A DNA stretch of 64,000 bases from Parasponia andersonii (GCA_002914805.1 JXTB01000294.1:1-64000), one strand, 5' to 3'. Shown: positions 12,529 through 24,344, numbered from the stretch's first letter. Notes: generated by a model from the sequence alone, not told the origin. Made by a program: numbers and translations.

Positions 12529-13175
12529 TGTTGACGGAGATTTTGTCAACAATGAATTTGGAAAATTACAAGATGTGGCTTATGTATGAAAATAATTAAT
12601 AAATCAAAGCAAGTAAAGAGACAAGAATTTTATAGTGGCTCAGCCCTAAAAAAGATGAGCCTATGTCCACTGTTTTTCACTATTTTCTGGAGAATTATAA
12701 GAGTTGCGTTAACTTTAAAAGTGAGAGTTGAGAGTACAGAATGTGTCCAGGAAGTAAAAGAGAGTCTCGAAGTTCTCAAAAAGAAGAAGAAGAAGAAGAT
12801 CCCTCACAATAGCATTGAACTCCCCTTATATAGGTAAGGATAGCTCAATGTTTCCTAATTGTAAAAACGGGTAAGTGTGTAATCAGAAAATATAATTTGA
12901 GTAACAATATAACTGGGTAATAACTTAAATGAAACGACTAGTCGATTTTCGAAAAGAAATTTTCGTTTCCCTTTCTTTGTAGATTACCCCCTTGATGAAT
13001 CTTGATCTAGTTTTCTTTTTATTCTGATCGCACTTAACTCATTCGGAAGAGGTTGCATTTAACTTACTCAGAAAAGGTCGCACTTAATCTTACTCATGTG
13101 ACCTGATACGTCCATTTAGTCGCTAACTTTCCCTTTCTTGCATTGACTAATATATAGATTTTAGACTGCACAACA
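12529..13175 (-). repeat. 5' LTR of A1
   Basis: Full LTR with TG...CA ends. On the minus strand it starts at 13175 and ends at 12529, next to the primer-binding-site-like sequence at 12509-12528. A TATATAAG-type box (minus) lies near 12824-12833. Confidence 0.9.
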
Positions 13176-13995
13176 AGTACTACAACTTTTAAAAAAAAAA
13201 AACAATAAGAGAAAGAAAAAAAGCAACCAAAAATATTCTGCAATGTATTAACTGAGCTAGTGAAATAAGCTTGACCGAATCACGTTCAAATTGTTTGTGT
13301 CATTTTTTTTTTGTTGGCTTTACTTACCCTTTGCTACTAGGTATGAAGTTTCTTGGACAATACTTTTATAGATCAAGAGGTGGGATTTCCTGAAAGATGA
13401 AGGTGAAACTGGTCGTGATGAGCGGTTCGGGCCGAGCTATGGGGGCCATCTTGGAAAGCTCTGATCTTTCCCATTGCTCTATATGGGGACAGGGGCCGGA
13501 TCAGGCAATTTTGAAACTCTAAAGTGGCATTTTCAAAAATGAAAAAGATAAATAAATAAAAATTAAGCAAATAAATGATATTTATTTAATTTTTTATCCT
13601 AGGATACTCATCCATTTTATTAGGAAAAAAATGCAATGGAAATTTAAGTATAAACATGCAGAGTATAACCTTTTAAAAGGCATCGTTCTATCTAGTTGTA
13701 TGTGCTCTATTTAACTACTCAATTAAAAAAAAAAAAAAAAGAAGTTACACGGCAGGTGAGTTTTGTTACACAGACTAGAGATGCAAATATAACATTTTAG
13801 AAAGCGTCGTTTCCAATTGTCTTGTGCTCTACTCAACTGTCCTTATTGTCGTAACTGACTACGGAAATATTTTAATTCTATAATGAATTTATTTATGTGA
13901 TTCAATTGAAGGAAAAACAAAATCAGAAAAAAGGGACAATAAATAAAAGAGATTCCTATTTTTCTTATTAGAAATTCCTTTGGTTAGCATAACAG
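13176..13995. other. Non-coding stretch between A1 and copy 2, with an imperfect duplication
   Basis: AT-rich, with poly-A and poly-T runs. The first 100 bases continue the 3' flank of copy 1. Two roughly 60 base stretches, at about 13658-13722 and 13782-13843, resemble each other (GTATAACCTTTTAAAAGGCATCG against ATATAACATTTTAGAAAGCGTCG, and TGTGCTCTA-TTAACT in both) and form a diverged direct repeat. No gene is recognised. Confidence 0.55.
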
Positions 13996-14312
13996 GTTTT
14001 CTACCAATATATGTTCTTATAACGGCACATGATACATCACCAACTCTTGCCTCAGCTATCACCAACCTTCCACCGGCTTTTACTTTCATATTGATTGTTA
14101 GTACCAAGTTCACTAAGGATAGTACTGCCAATTTGATAGCTTATTTTCCTCACTATTTTTTAAATGCCGTGCTCAGTTTTTCCAGTGTCCTTGGAGCAAC
14201 TATACTATTACTTGGATTTTATGCTGCAATATGGGGAAAAGCACAACAAGAAGACACTGAAAATTGTGGGTCCTCTACCTTGAGAGCCTCACCTGATGGG
14301 AACTTACCTTAA
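13996..14312 (+). pseudogene. WAT1-related transporter, copy 2, internally deleted stump
   Basis: Exon 3 is recognisable at 13996-14098 behind an intact CAG acceptor (SPTLASAI-type residues, LPPAFTFIL). It then runs directly into sequence matching intron 6 of copy 1 (TAGTACCAAG...), then exon 7 at 14186-14312 behind an intact CCAG acceptor: [25 protein letters not shown], ending in TAA at 14310-14312. Exons 1, 2, 4, 5 and 6 are absent. Exon 3 also has a TGA where copy 5 has GAA, and a 2 base deficit. It cannot encode a transporter. Confidence 0.85.
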
Positions 14313-14504
14313 TTTGTTGCAGAGTCATAGAGATGAAGATGGGTAGAATAGCACACTCAAGTGAAATGTATATATAGCTGATTATTTTATTTTCTCTTTT
14401 GGTCCAATGCTGGTTGCTAGCGGGATCAAAGATGGTCAAAATACCTTTACTTGCTATTTATTTTTAACCACGAAATGTAACGGACATTTTTTATATATTA
14501 TTAT
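14313..14504. other. 3' flank of copy 2
   Basis: Homologous to the copy 1 flank (TTTTGGTCCAA, TTGCTAGCGGGATCAAAG, TTTTTAACCACGAAA). It ends in TATATTATTAT at 14492-14504, whose last five bases ATTAT form the target duplication of A2. Confidence 0.6.
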
Positions 14505-15230
14505 TGTTGTGTGATCTAAAATTATATATGTCGGTCAATATCATAAAGGGAAAAATTGACCAAGTGAGTGTCAGGTCGCATGAATAAGTTAGTACGACCT
14601 CTTCTGAAAGAGTTACGTGCGACTTCCACCGCATAAGTTAGTATGACTTCCACCGCATAAGTTAGTGCGACCCCCTCCGAACGAGTTTAGTGCGACCTCC
14701 TCCGAACGAGTTTAGTGTGACCTCCTCCGAACGAATTAAGTGCGACTAGAATGAAAAGGAAACTAGACTACGCTTTGTCAAAACGGGTAACTTATAAAGA
14801 AAGTGAAACAAAAGTTTCTCTTTAAAGATCGACCAATCATCTCATTAAGTGATTATCCAGTTATATTGTTACTCAAATTATATTGCCCGATTATACAGTT
14901 ACCCATTCTCACAATTGGAAAAATATTAAGCTATCCTTACCTATATAAAGGAAGTTCAATATTTCAATTGGGGAGCTTTTTGATCTTTGGGAATCTTTGG
15001 AGAACCTTAAAAACTCTTGCTTCTTCTTTTCGGACAACACATTGTAATTTTGAGCTCTTGTAGTTCTCCAGAAAATAGTAAAAAACAGTGGACGTAAGCT
15101 CATCTTTTTTGGGACTGAATCATTATAAAATTCTTATCTCTTTGTTTGCTTTAGTTAATTAACCCTTTTCACACACAGGCCACATTTTATAACTTTCCTA
15201 AATTTATTATTGACAAAACCTCCGTCAATA
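14505..15230 (+). repeat. 5' LTR of A2
   Basis: 726 bases. A TATATAAAG box lies at 14942-14950. The stretch 14620-14755 is made of about five imperfect 24-26 base sub-repeats of the form GCGACCTCCTCCGAACGAGT. It is 52 bases longer than the partner LTR, mainly through extra sub-repeats. Confidence 0.92.
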
Positions 15231-15285
15231 ATTGGCGCTAGAAGAGGGCTATTCTGACATGAAAATTATTCCGTTTCTTTCAACA

Positions 15286-17150
15286 ATGGCAAATACTAGA
15301 AACACCACCAGAAACACCAGAACTAGCCCAAATCATCCCCAAAGTACCGCTGCTACACAGGTAGATCCTGCTCAGGATCAGCCTGCCGTGACCGCACCAG
15401 AAAATATTGTCCAGAGATAGGATCGCATGGAGGAAGCACTGGTGAACCTTCAGCAAATTACAAGTTAGATTAATGACTCTCTACGACAACTTGCTGAGGG
15501 ACAGATGCTAACTCCACCATAGTACGAACGTCCCAGACAACGTTCTGCTCAATAACCTGAGAGAGGAATTCAGATCTTGAAGATAGGGAACCACGACCAA
15601 CCTAAAGCCCGGTAGGAGCATCGAGGAGATTGCATCTCTAAGGAAAAAGGTAAGGTCGAGACTTGCCTCTGGTATCTGGTACTGAAAGTTCGAGCACTGA
15701 TCGTGATTGTGGATAACATTCCCGGAGAGCAACCATCAATCATGATTATCTTGAACACGAGCAAAAAGGTCAATCGAGGAGTGTCTTTGAAAGGATCAGT
15801 AGGGAGTCTCGACAGAATTCTACAGACCTGAGACAATATCTGGATCAGCGACGTAGTCAGGAGCGATCCACATCACATCACAACTACCAAAGCCGATCTC
15901 GTCGCACTGTTTCAATGGAATCCCTAAGGTCGCAGCACACCCTACCAAACCAACCCACCTTATATCATGATAATAATTTAAGGCCACTCCTACCACCAGT
16001 AAGAGAGAATGTTCTCCCTCTGAATGTCAATGTTCATAATCTGAGGATTGCTTTAGATGCACTTACTGGTTAGGACGATGAGCTTGCTGATGGGTATCGT
16101 CAATCGCCATTCAGCGAGGACGTTCGACCTACTACCTTATCTGCTAGATTTAAACTTCCCACCATAAATACTTCTGATGGAAAAACTGATCCACAAGACT
16201 ATATAGATCACTTCAGTGACCTAATGGAACTTCATCGTGTTGATGATCTCGCACATTGTAGATGCTTTGCTATAACTCTCATATGAGCGGCGAAGAAGTA
16301 GTTCTGAGGACTCAAGTCTAGTTCAATCTCGTCCTGGCAACAGCTTCAGACTGCATTCTTGAGGTAATTCCAGGCCGCGAAGAATTTCACTGTTCCACTG
16401 GTAAGTCTATCTGCTATTCGGCAAGGCCCGGAGGAAACTCTATGATCTTACCTAACTCTAATGATGGCTGGGATACGACCTAAAACTAAACTCTAGGAAG
16501 ATTTATTAGAGCGAGAATGCAGAACCCTTGAAGACTTCTATCGAAGAGTTGGTCGACATCTAAGTGTGGAATCTTCACGCGAAAACATTCATAAGACAAC
16601 AAAGGGAGGAGGAAAGGATGCTGCCAAAGATGCGACCACAAACAACAACAATAATGATAAGTCGAACAAAAGGAATAATGAACAATCAACTGAGAAGTAG
16701 TCCAAACAGAAAAAACAGGAGATTTCAAGAACACCCATGAGGTTCAATAATTATACCGAATTGAATGTACCCATAGATCATATATATGCAGTCACAAACT
16801 AACAGGAGCAGTATCATCAACCAGAATCGATGAAAAGAGAAAGAGCGAGGTGCGACCCTAACAAGTTTTATCGGTTTCATAATTACATTGGACACGATAC
16901 CAATAACTGCTTTGCGCTGAAAGTTGAGATCGAAAGATTGATTAAAGAAAGGCAGCTGCGGCAGTACTCTAAACAGAATAATGAAAGGCGAGAAGAAAAC
17001 TGACAATGATCTCCAGAAATTTAGTGCGAGGTGCGAACTATTTTCAGAGGACCGCACGTTGGTGGAGACTCCAAGAGAGTGTAGGATAAGTATGCATGAG
17101 AAGCTCGGCAGTAGCCATCGACCAATGTCATGCACCTCAAATAGTGATCA
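15286..17150 (+). pseudogene. A2 gag remnant
   Basis: Starts with MANTRNTTRNTRTSP at 15286. The capsid-like core near 16100-16500 matches A1 (DYIDHFSDLMELHRVDDL, SSISSWQQLQTAFLR). A lysine- and asparagine-rich linker and a zinc-knuckle-like FHNYIGHDTNNCF near 16860-16915 follow. Broken several times. Confidence 0.8.
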
Positions 17151-17174
17151 CGAAAGCTTCAGCAAGTACTGGAT

Positions 17175-18330
17175 ATGGATATTACCTTCATGGAACAAGA
17201 CGCGAGGGAAGTCCATTATCCACATAATGATGCATTGGTCATAAAGATCAATTGTAGAAGCACGCAATTATGGCAAATATTGATTGATAACGGAAGAGTT
17301 GTTGACATCCTGTATTACGACGCCTTTAAGAAGATGGGGTTAAATGAAAGCGACCTGAAGCTTGCTGTCACCCCACTCTACGGATTCACTGGTAACAGCA
17401 TAATGCCTATGGGTATGATTGAGTTAATGGACAACGTTGGAACCTATCCTAGGGTTTCAATGGTAATGACTCAATTCTTAGTTGTAGATTTCCCCTCTGC
17501 ATTCAATGTTGTACTGGGAAGACTGATACTGAGGGAACTTCGAGCAGTAACATCGATCTATCATCTCGCCATGAAATTCCCGACTCAACAAGGAGTAGGT
17601 GAGGTGTGTGGCAACCAATATGATGCGAGGACTTGTTATAACAACTTTTTAAAGCTCGCAGTAAAGGATGCGACACCTCACACAATGATGATCCAAAGAG
17701 AAGCGTCAGGCAAAATATCAGTCGAAGTGTCAGGCGAAACATCAATCAAAATGACAAGCGAAGACCCCGACCCTCGAGAAATCGATGGAAAGGTCAAAAT
17801 TGGACCCATTAAAGACTTGGAGGATTTGCTATTTGACAGGTCCTCCAAGCTTTTTAAGATTGAAGCGAGGCTTCAAGAATCTATGCGAGCTTCATTGGTC
17901 ACTTTTCTGCAATCTAACCTGGATGTCTTCGCATGGCAACAATCGGATATGATGAGGATTGATCCAAATATCATGTCACCGCCTCAATATAGATACGGCG
18001 ATATACCTATGAGCAAGATCAAAGTAGTGCACTGATAAGGATTGAGCTCGATCTCTTAGAAGAAAGACGCGAGCAGTTTCAGCTTCGAATCGCATCATAT
18101 CAACAGCGCACTGCTCGATATTATAACTCTAAAGTCAGACGAAGAGGATTTGAAGTTGGTGACCTTGTTCTTCAGCAAGACCTTGTTCTTCGAGACCCTC
18201 TTCAGAATGACCGTATGTTATTGATGCCATCATTTGACCTGGGACATATAAGTTAGCTCATACTGATGGACAAAAGATCGAACATGCTTGGAATGCAGAA
18301 CAACTTCGTCGCTATTATCAGTAAATTTTC
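17175..18330 (+). pseudogene. A2 protease and pol remnant
   Basis: The reading frame at 17175-18035 contains an aspartic-protease-like ILIDNGRVVDILYYDAFKKMGL and the start of the reverse transcriptase region (FLQSNLDVFAWQQSDMMRIDP). Integrase C-terminus-like sequence follows to about 18330 (RIASYQQRTARYYNSKVRRRGFEVGDLVL). The catalytic reverse transcriptase, RNase H and integrase core are not seen. Confidence 0.8.
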
Positions 18331-18419
18331 ACGTATATCTTTATGTTATTTGTCATTCATCAATAAAGATATCTACTTATTCTTCATTTGTTGTTCTTCA
18401 TTTGTTGATCGTCATTCAT

Positions 18420-18541
18420 CATCGTCAATAAGGGTGTCTCCTCATCGATCATTCAATTTGGTACTTTTTATAGTTTTTTCATCATCATCAATAAGGGTGT
18501 CTCCTCATCGATCATTCGATTTGGTACTTTTTATAGTTTTA
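18420..18541. repeat. Two ~61 base direct repeats in A2
   Basis: Two nearly identical copies, at about 18420-18480 and 18482-18541, share CATCAATAAGGGTGTCTCC and GATTTGGTACTTTTTATAG. They lie between the integrase end and the opposite-strand ORF. Confidence 0.85.
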
Positions 18542-19148
18542 TGGCAGTCTTCAAACACCATAAGACTCGAGAGGTAGTGGGATCAGAATATTATCTCCTA
18601 CTTGCTTCGTAAGGGACTATACAAAACGTCCATTTTGAGGGGTCGAAATTTTTAGATCATCAAAATATCTAAAATTCCTTAAAATCTTCGAATTTTCTCC
18701 TCGCTTCATGTCTTAGCATGTCGTTTTACGCAATTTCCCTCCTCGAACAACAAAGTAACTAAGCAAAACGTTCATTGTTCGATGTGATATATTGCTATAT
18801 TTACATTTTGCCATGGAACTTTTGAAAAACAGTATTGAGTTTGCATCACTCATACTTGTTGTTTTCTTAAGCGACCTAACATATCCTAACACAACCATTT
18901 TAAGCGTGTTGAATTCAAATCGCAATAGCGTATTGATCAGTCACTTAGTGATTGACTACTTGGTTAAATTAATTATCTTCTATATTACGACTTAGTGTGT
19001 TGATTGTTTTGCAGGAATAAATGTCTAATAAAGAAAGTATTCATTCATTGATAAAAGTTCGCACCTGTATGCAAGCAAAGAAATACAAATAAGAGGGGAC
19101 CAAGCCCGTATTGTTCTGAGGTTTGAAAAAAAAAATAAAAGAACATTA

Positions 19149-21042
19149 TTATTGTGCAGACGTGCTCGCTCCACCATCTCTAGTTTTGGCAGCTTCATCT
19201 TCCCTCCAACTATGGACAAGCTCGACCATGTCTTCGCCAAGGATNTCGCGAGCCTTCTCCGAGTCCTCGAATGCTTGAGTTATCTCGTCGACTTTTTCGG
19301 CCTTCTCCAAACACTCGAGGACTGGGTCATGTATCAGGACAGTAGCCGCAGCAATCTGAAAATATAACATATCAATACCAAAAAAATGCATTGAAAAGAG
19401 AAAAAGGAAGATGCTTACATTTGCAAACATCCTCATCACAGAACCAAAGGCAACCTTGGCAGATCGTCGCTTCATCCTCTCCCAGCCCTCTTCGAAACTG
19501 AAGTGATCAATGAAGGCTGTGCTCATACCAGCCTTCTCTGGTAATTGATTGAGGAATGCGAAGAGCTCCTCGTCCTTATCAACTTAGTTTGGTTCCGAAG
19601 AAGTGGCAGTCTCCTTTAATGGTTTGGGATGGCTCATAATTTGAGGCTATGGAGGAGGCGAGCTTGTCAGGATATCCTCAAAGGTGACTTTTTGTTTCTT
19701 GGAGGTGTCGACCTTCTCTTTCCCTTTTGATGTCGATGGAGGTGTCCTCTCTAGCATCTTAGACTTTTTCATGGACCCTAGAATGGAAGGTGATGCTCGC
19801 AGTCCGCTACCAATAACCATTTCTGTACAGATGTGTCAACAAGCGAGGTGACAAAATACGATGATGATGAAAATATATATATATAATTACCCTCTTGCTG
19901 TTGAGAAGCTGGTGGTGATGCTGTTTCTGGAGATGATGGTTCCGAGGTTGTAGGGGTGGCAGGTGCTTTTTGTTTCCTAGGTTTGGAAGACGAGGCACTC
20001 TTTTCTGTCTGCTTCCTCAGCTTCTTTTTTTTTCGAGCTCAAGGGTCTGATCAAACGGATAGTGGGATCAGGGAACGCGGCTCCCCTTGGAAGCAAACAA
20101 CAAGCGACTAAGTTCTTAGAAGTCCCAAGCTTCTTCTAATCGAATTCTTCAATCGGAAGATCGTTGATTCTGTACACTCTTGCAAGCTGTTCTCTGGAAT
20201 GTCTGGGTCATTTCCTGTTGTCTGCGATGACATACGAGAGCGATCAAAATAAATATAATAATATAGAAAAGGCAATAAATTGAAAGCTACCTACCAGGAT
20301 TTTAAAAGAAGCTATTATCTACATAGTCAAAGTGGAAAAATAGATTTTTCCATTTTCCCATATTGTTGCGAACCCCGTAGATAGTTTTTATTACTTGGTT
20401 CGACCACCTGCTCACATAAAAGAAGCCGAAGTCTGATGGGTTTGATTTCACTTGGTAAAACCAAGTGAACTCTTCAGAAATGGTGGTTTCTAAACCTAGT
20501 TTATGGTATAATATGTATAGACCTACAATATATCTATAAGTATTTAGAGTTAGTTGAAAAGGAACGACTCCGTAATAGTCGTCGATGGATTTTATGTAAG
20601 GATGAAGTAGAAGGTGGACCCCGTATTTGAGAACTACTTCAGAGAATGAAGCAATTCTGTGAGGTGATGTATGTGGTCGATTGAATTCCATAGGAAGGCG
20701 AAAGGTGATGGCGATCTTGTAGTTGAGCATGATCTTGCTGAGCATGTTCGTGGTGTAGCTCGTCCTTATATTGGTACATGACCAGTCTCCCTCTACATAT
20801 TGGTAACCCATTACGAATACAGGGGTATCTCTGATATGCCGGGGCTATTGGTCTTGAGGAAGGTCAACTATGCGAGGACTACTTTGCCCGACCCTAGTTA
20901 TGTCAACTTCAGGTTCTGGCTCAGGATAATCTTCGAGGTTTATGGAGCTAACACTGGTATTGGAAGATTCTCTTGAGAATGCATTTAGTCCTATGCGAGC
21001 ATTAGGGATCTTAGCTATATGCGAGCAGTTTTGGGGTCTCAT
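19149..21042 (-). pseudogene. Opposite-strand ORF of A2 (PF04195-like)
   Basis: Antisense to the element. The first frame starts MRPQNCSHIAKIPNAR at 21042. A long open stretch at 20302-20811 (169 residues) carries the conserved core FRLPMEFNRPHTSPHRI, LLHPYIKSIDDYYGVVPFQL, NTYRYIVGLYILYHKLGLE and DFGFFYVSRW, which by eye matches Pfam PF04195. Intron-like breaks follow at the places seen in A1. The C-terminal part (19149-19526, MSTAFIDHFSFEEGWERMKRR...) ends in GGASTSAQ. The core is cleaner than the rest of the element. A TATATATA lies upstream at 21517-21524. Function is unknown. One ambiguous base lies at 19245. Confidence 0.7.
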
Positions 21043-21943
21043 CCTAGGATTACATCAACAAGCTACTCATCGAATTTTTTTTAATCGATCTACGGATTCA
21101 TAAAAATCGTTTGAGCAGTTCATTAAAAAAAAAAAAACTCTTTCACGAGTTCATCTCTGTCAGTCATCTAAAAGAAGAATCTATAAACCAACGAAGGGGA
21201 TCTAAAAATTTCCATTTTACAGTCCATCCGAATACGGGATGGGTTTATGTTCAGAATATTTAGGCTCTACGGTTTGTTCCTATTTTCTACTCTAGGATCT
21301 GTAAATAAGAGTTATGGAAAAATCGAAGAACAAGAGAGAGAGGATATATACTAACTTTTCTTCGAAGACGGAGGGACCAAGATGATGTTTGAAGGATTGT
21401 GATGATAACTTCGTCGGAGAAGATGAGAAAGTTGTACGAGCTGAGAAACAGAACGATGCCGGAAGAATTGCTCTATGAATACTTCGGGTTTCGAGAGAAA
21501 TAGCAGACGTTTTCGATATATATACCTCGAGTGTCGTCAAATCACAGCCGTAGATCAAGGTATTTAATTTTCAAATCCAAAGGCCGAAGTTCACGCAGGA
21601 TTTGATTTTTCCGAAATTAAATCGATATCTTTTCAAAATTTGAAACGATTTGATTTAAGATGATAGCTGGAATCATCGCTATCATTATGACTGTTTAAAA
21701 AGGAAAAAGAAGGGAAAAGTCTCCTCGAGTTTTGCTATTCTTCTTAGACAATGTGACACGTGGTTTCATCTGTCAGAAAAAAGGTGTGCGTGATCTTGAA
21801 AAGGCTGAGATTTGAGATCTGGCAACTCTTCGACTCTTCAAGGGTCTCAAGTCTAGGTCAAAACATTGCATTTTTTAAGCTCGCACTTATAATAGAAGGA
21901 AGCTCTATTTTGTCCTAAAGAACTAATGGAACTAGGGGACAAT

Positions 21944-22617
21944 TGTTGTGCGATCTAAAATCCTATATGTTGGTCAATATCATAAATGGAAAAGTTGACC
22001 AAGTGAGTGTCAAGTCGCATGAATAAGTTAGTGCGACCTCTTCCGAAAGAGCTATGTACGACCTCCACTGTATAAGTTTGTGCGACTCCCTCCGAACGAG
22101 TTAAGTGCGACCTCCTCCAAACGAGTTAAGTGTGACCAGAATGAAAAGGAAACTAGACTATATTTCGTCAAAACGGGTAAGTTATAAAGAAAGGAAAACA
22201 AAAGTTTCTCTTTGAAGATCGACCAGTCATCTCATTTAAGTGATTACTTAGTTATATTATTACTCAAATTGTATTGCTCGATTATACAGTTACTCATTTT
22301 CACAATTGAGAAAATATTGAGCTATCCTTACCTATATAAAGGGAGTTCAATGTTTTAATCGATGAGCTTTTTGATCTTTGGGAATCTTTGGAGAATCTTA
22401 AAAACTCTTGCTTCTTCTTTCCGGACAATACATTATAATTTTGAGCTCTTTTAATTCTCCAAAAAATAAAAAACAGTGAACGTACGCTCATCTTTTTTGG
22501 GGTTGAACCACTATAAAATTCTTGTCTCTTTGTTTACTTTGTTAATTAACCATTTTCACGCACAAGCCATATTTTGTAATTTTCCTAAATTTATTATTGA
22601 CAAAGCCTCCGTGAACA
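21944..22617 (+). repeat. 3' LTR of A2
   Basis: 674 bases with TG...CA ends and TATATAAAG at 22333-22341. It has fewer of the GCGACCTCCTCCGAACGAGT sub-repeats than the 5' LTR. Confidence 0.92.
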
Positions 22618-23990
22618 ATTATTATTATTATTATGTATAAAAAATGCAGCTCTATTTAAAAAGGGAACTTCCAACATTACATTATGGGCAATACAATGAG
22701 AAGTTTCCTCGATCCAAAGAGAACTAACAGTAGAATTCAAAGCGAAGAGAACTAGGATATGGGCAATTCAGTTCTCATTTTTAGGAAAAAAATTGCAGGA
22801 AACATTTCCTAGAATACTAAGATTACTAATAATGTCTGAAATTAGTGGACCAGTGACAGAAAGAGGTTTTATGGTGCGAATAGCTGAAATCACATTCTTG
22901 GCATCACTCTCTATCTCTGCAACTTCAAAGTCATGGTAGATCGCGAAATGGGTTCCTTCGCAAAACGGCCATGCATTCCGCTATATGAGGGGAAAAGTGT
23001 CTCATTGTTTTAATGGTTGCCGCCCCCGGAATAAAACCCAAATGGTTGCGGATGCTACTCCTAAGCCGATAACACTGTTGGCTCTATCAACCGCTGCATC
23101 GACGTTGAGAGTTTTAGTTTCCCGAAAGGTGGTAGGGACCAGCTTGGCGCAACAGTGGTAGTGATTAGTGAGGAGACATTCAAGTGGTGATTCGAGAGCT
23201 TGTATTTAGAGAACCAAGATTCCACATATGCGAGAGCCAGAGCCATAGGTTGGACACAGTTTCTATGGACAGCTTTATTCCACTCACTCCACAGGAACCA
23301 AACGAAGGCGCATAGAGTGCACTAGAGTACTGAAGATGCTAGCTTTCCAGATGTCCTTAAAAGCAGGGTAGTGTAGCAGAGAGTGAATTATTGTTTCAGC
23401 CTGAAATCGGCATCGAGGACAGTAAGAGGAGCAGGCGATACCCCGGGTATAGAGATTGAAGGTTGTTAGGATGATGTCATGAAAAGCTCTCTAAACAAAA
23501 ATTTTGATTTTATTGGGAATTTTTAAGTTCCCAACAATTTCCATCATTTGAATAATTTGGAATAGCCTGAACTGGTAGCGTTTTTTCTGTTTCATGAATT
23601 CTTTGTATCCCGACTTGACCGAGTAGGTGTCATTGTCAGTGAAATGCCAAACCATTGCATCCTCTATATTACAGAAACCAAAGGAATATTCAAAATCATC
23701 GAAGAATCCATTGGCTAAAAAACTTCATGGATTTTCTGAGTGTCCCAACCTCTAGAAGGTAAGCGAAAGTCCGAAATGAGAAGATTTTTTTTTTTATTAT
23801 ATGACGGTGGAGTGATTGGTCTAAATGGAGTTGGACTGAGGATCATGGGTCCGAAAAAGTTCTTATTAAAGAGCCATTGCCTATCCTTCAACGGAGGCCA
23901 AGTTTTAGCCCTTCGCTCCCCAACAAAACACTTTGCCAAAAAGCACTACTCCCAGCTTTTGGGATCGCATCCAAGAGTCAAGAATGTTTG
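22618..23990 (-). mobile_element. 5'-truncated L1-type LINE, 3' portion
   Basis: Read on the minus strand it encodes the end of a plant non-LTR ORF2. Around 23700-23940 lies the stretch before the zinc-binding domain (AKCFVGERRAK, ISDFRLPSRGWD). A zf-RVT-like domain follows at about 23300-23680 (VWHFTDNDTYSVKSGYKEF, then RAFHDIILTTFNLYTRGIAC and CPRCRFQAETIIHSLLYYP). An RNase H fold of the RVT_3 type lies at about 22650-23140 (GKLKL near 23120). The 3' end is a tail of AAT units at 22618-22637, into which A2 inserted. The endonuclease and most of the reverse transcriptase are missing, as expected for 5' truncation. Several stops show that it is old. Confidence 0.8.
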
Positions 23991-24344
23991 AAGTATTTAT
24001 CCTTTAATATCTTATGATTCAACAAATTTGCAGTTTCATTTAATAATCTTCGATCTGGCATGTTGATGACAATCCAGAGTCCTAGTATTCTTTATCATTT
24101 AGGACCGTGTAGTTGGTTGGGCAGTACTATACTATGTTATGTAATATGATCCCTTTGACTCTATGTCTTTCTTTCTATTATAACATCTAGACAAAGTTAC
24201 ATGATTGTCATGCCCTGCTTAAAATAATACCTACTAACAACAATTCAATTATGCCATAGCTAGATCGTCATGCCCTGCTTAAAATAATACCTACTAACAA
24301 CAATTCAATTATGCCATAGCTAGATCTAGTAACTGCAAAAGAGA
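23991..24344. other. Resumed 3' flank of copy 2
   Basis: Homologous to the copy 1 flank (CATGTTGATGA, CCTAGTATTCTT, GTGTAGTTGGTTGGGCAGTA), so the LINE and A2 lie inside a once continuous flank. No coding sequence is seen. Confidence 0.6.
24207..24326. repeat. Perfect 60 bp tandem duplication
   Basis: 24207-24266 and 24267-24326 are identical, starting GTCATGCCCTGCTTAAAATA and ending GCCATAGCTAGATC. Full identity suggests a recent event. Confidence 0.95.

Larger units (their letters stand above)
2820..13175 (-). mobile_element. LTR retrotransposon A1, Ty3/gypsy Tat-like, broken
   Basis: A 10.36 kb element read on the minus strand. Flanking LTRs of 645 and 647 bases start TGTTGTG and end CAACA in element orientation. 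A primer-binding-site-like ATTGGCGTTAGAAGGAGGGC lies just inside the 5' LTR. Parts in order are 5' LTR, gag, zinc knuckle, aspartic protease, reverse transcriptase remnant, RNase H, integrase, an opposite-strand ORF and 3' LTR. The LTRs differ at about a tenth of positions by eye, implying an insertion several million years old. The element is broken, with well over ten interruptions. It lies in the 3' flank of copy 1. No clean 5 bp target duplication was found. Confidence 0.9.
14505..22617 (+). mobile_element. LTR retrotransposon A2, Ty3/gypsy Tat-like, broken
   Basis: An 8.1 kb plus-strand relative of A1. The LTRs run TGTTGTG...ACA and the target duplication ATTAT (14500-14504 and 22618-22622) is exact. 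A primer-binding-site-like ATTGGCGCTAGAAGAGGGC follows the 5' LTR and a purine-rich GGAACTAGGGGACAA precedes the 3' LTR. Parts seen are gag, zinc knuckle, protease, a pol remnant in which the reverse transcriptase and RNase H body is not recognisable, an integrase C-terminus, and a minus-strand ORF. LTRs differ by about 9-10 percent by eye. Broken, with many interruptions. Confidence 0.92.
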
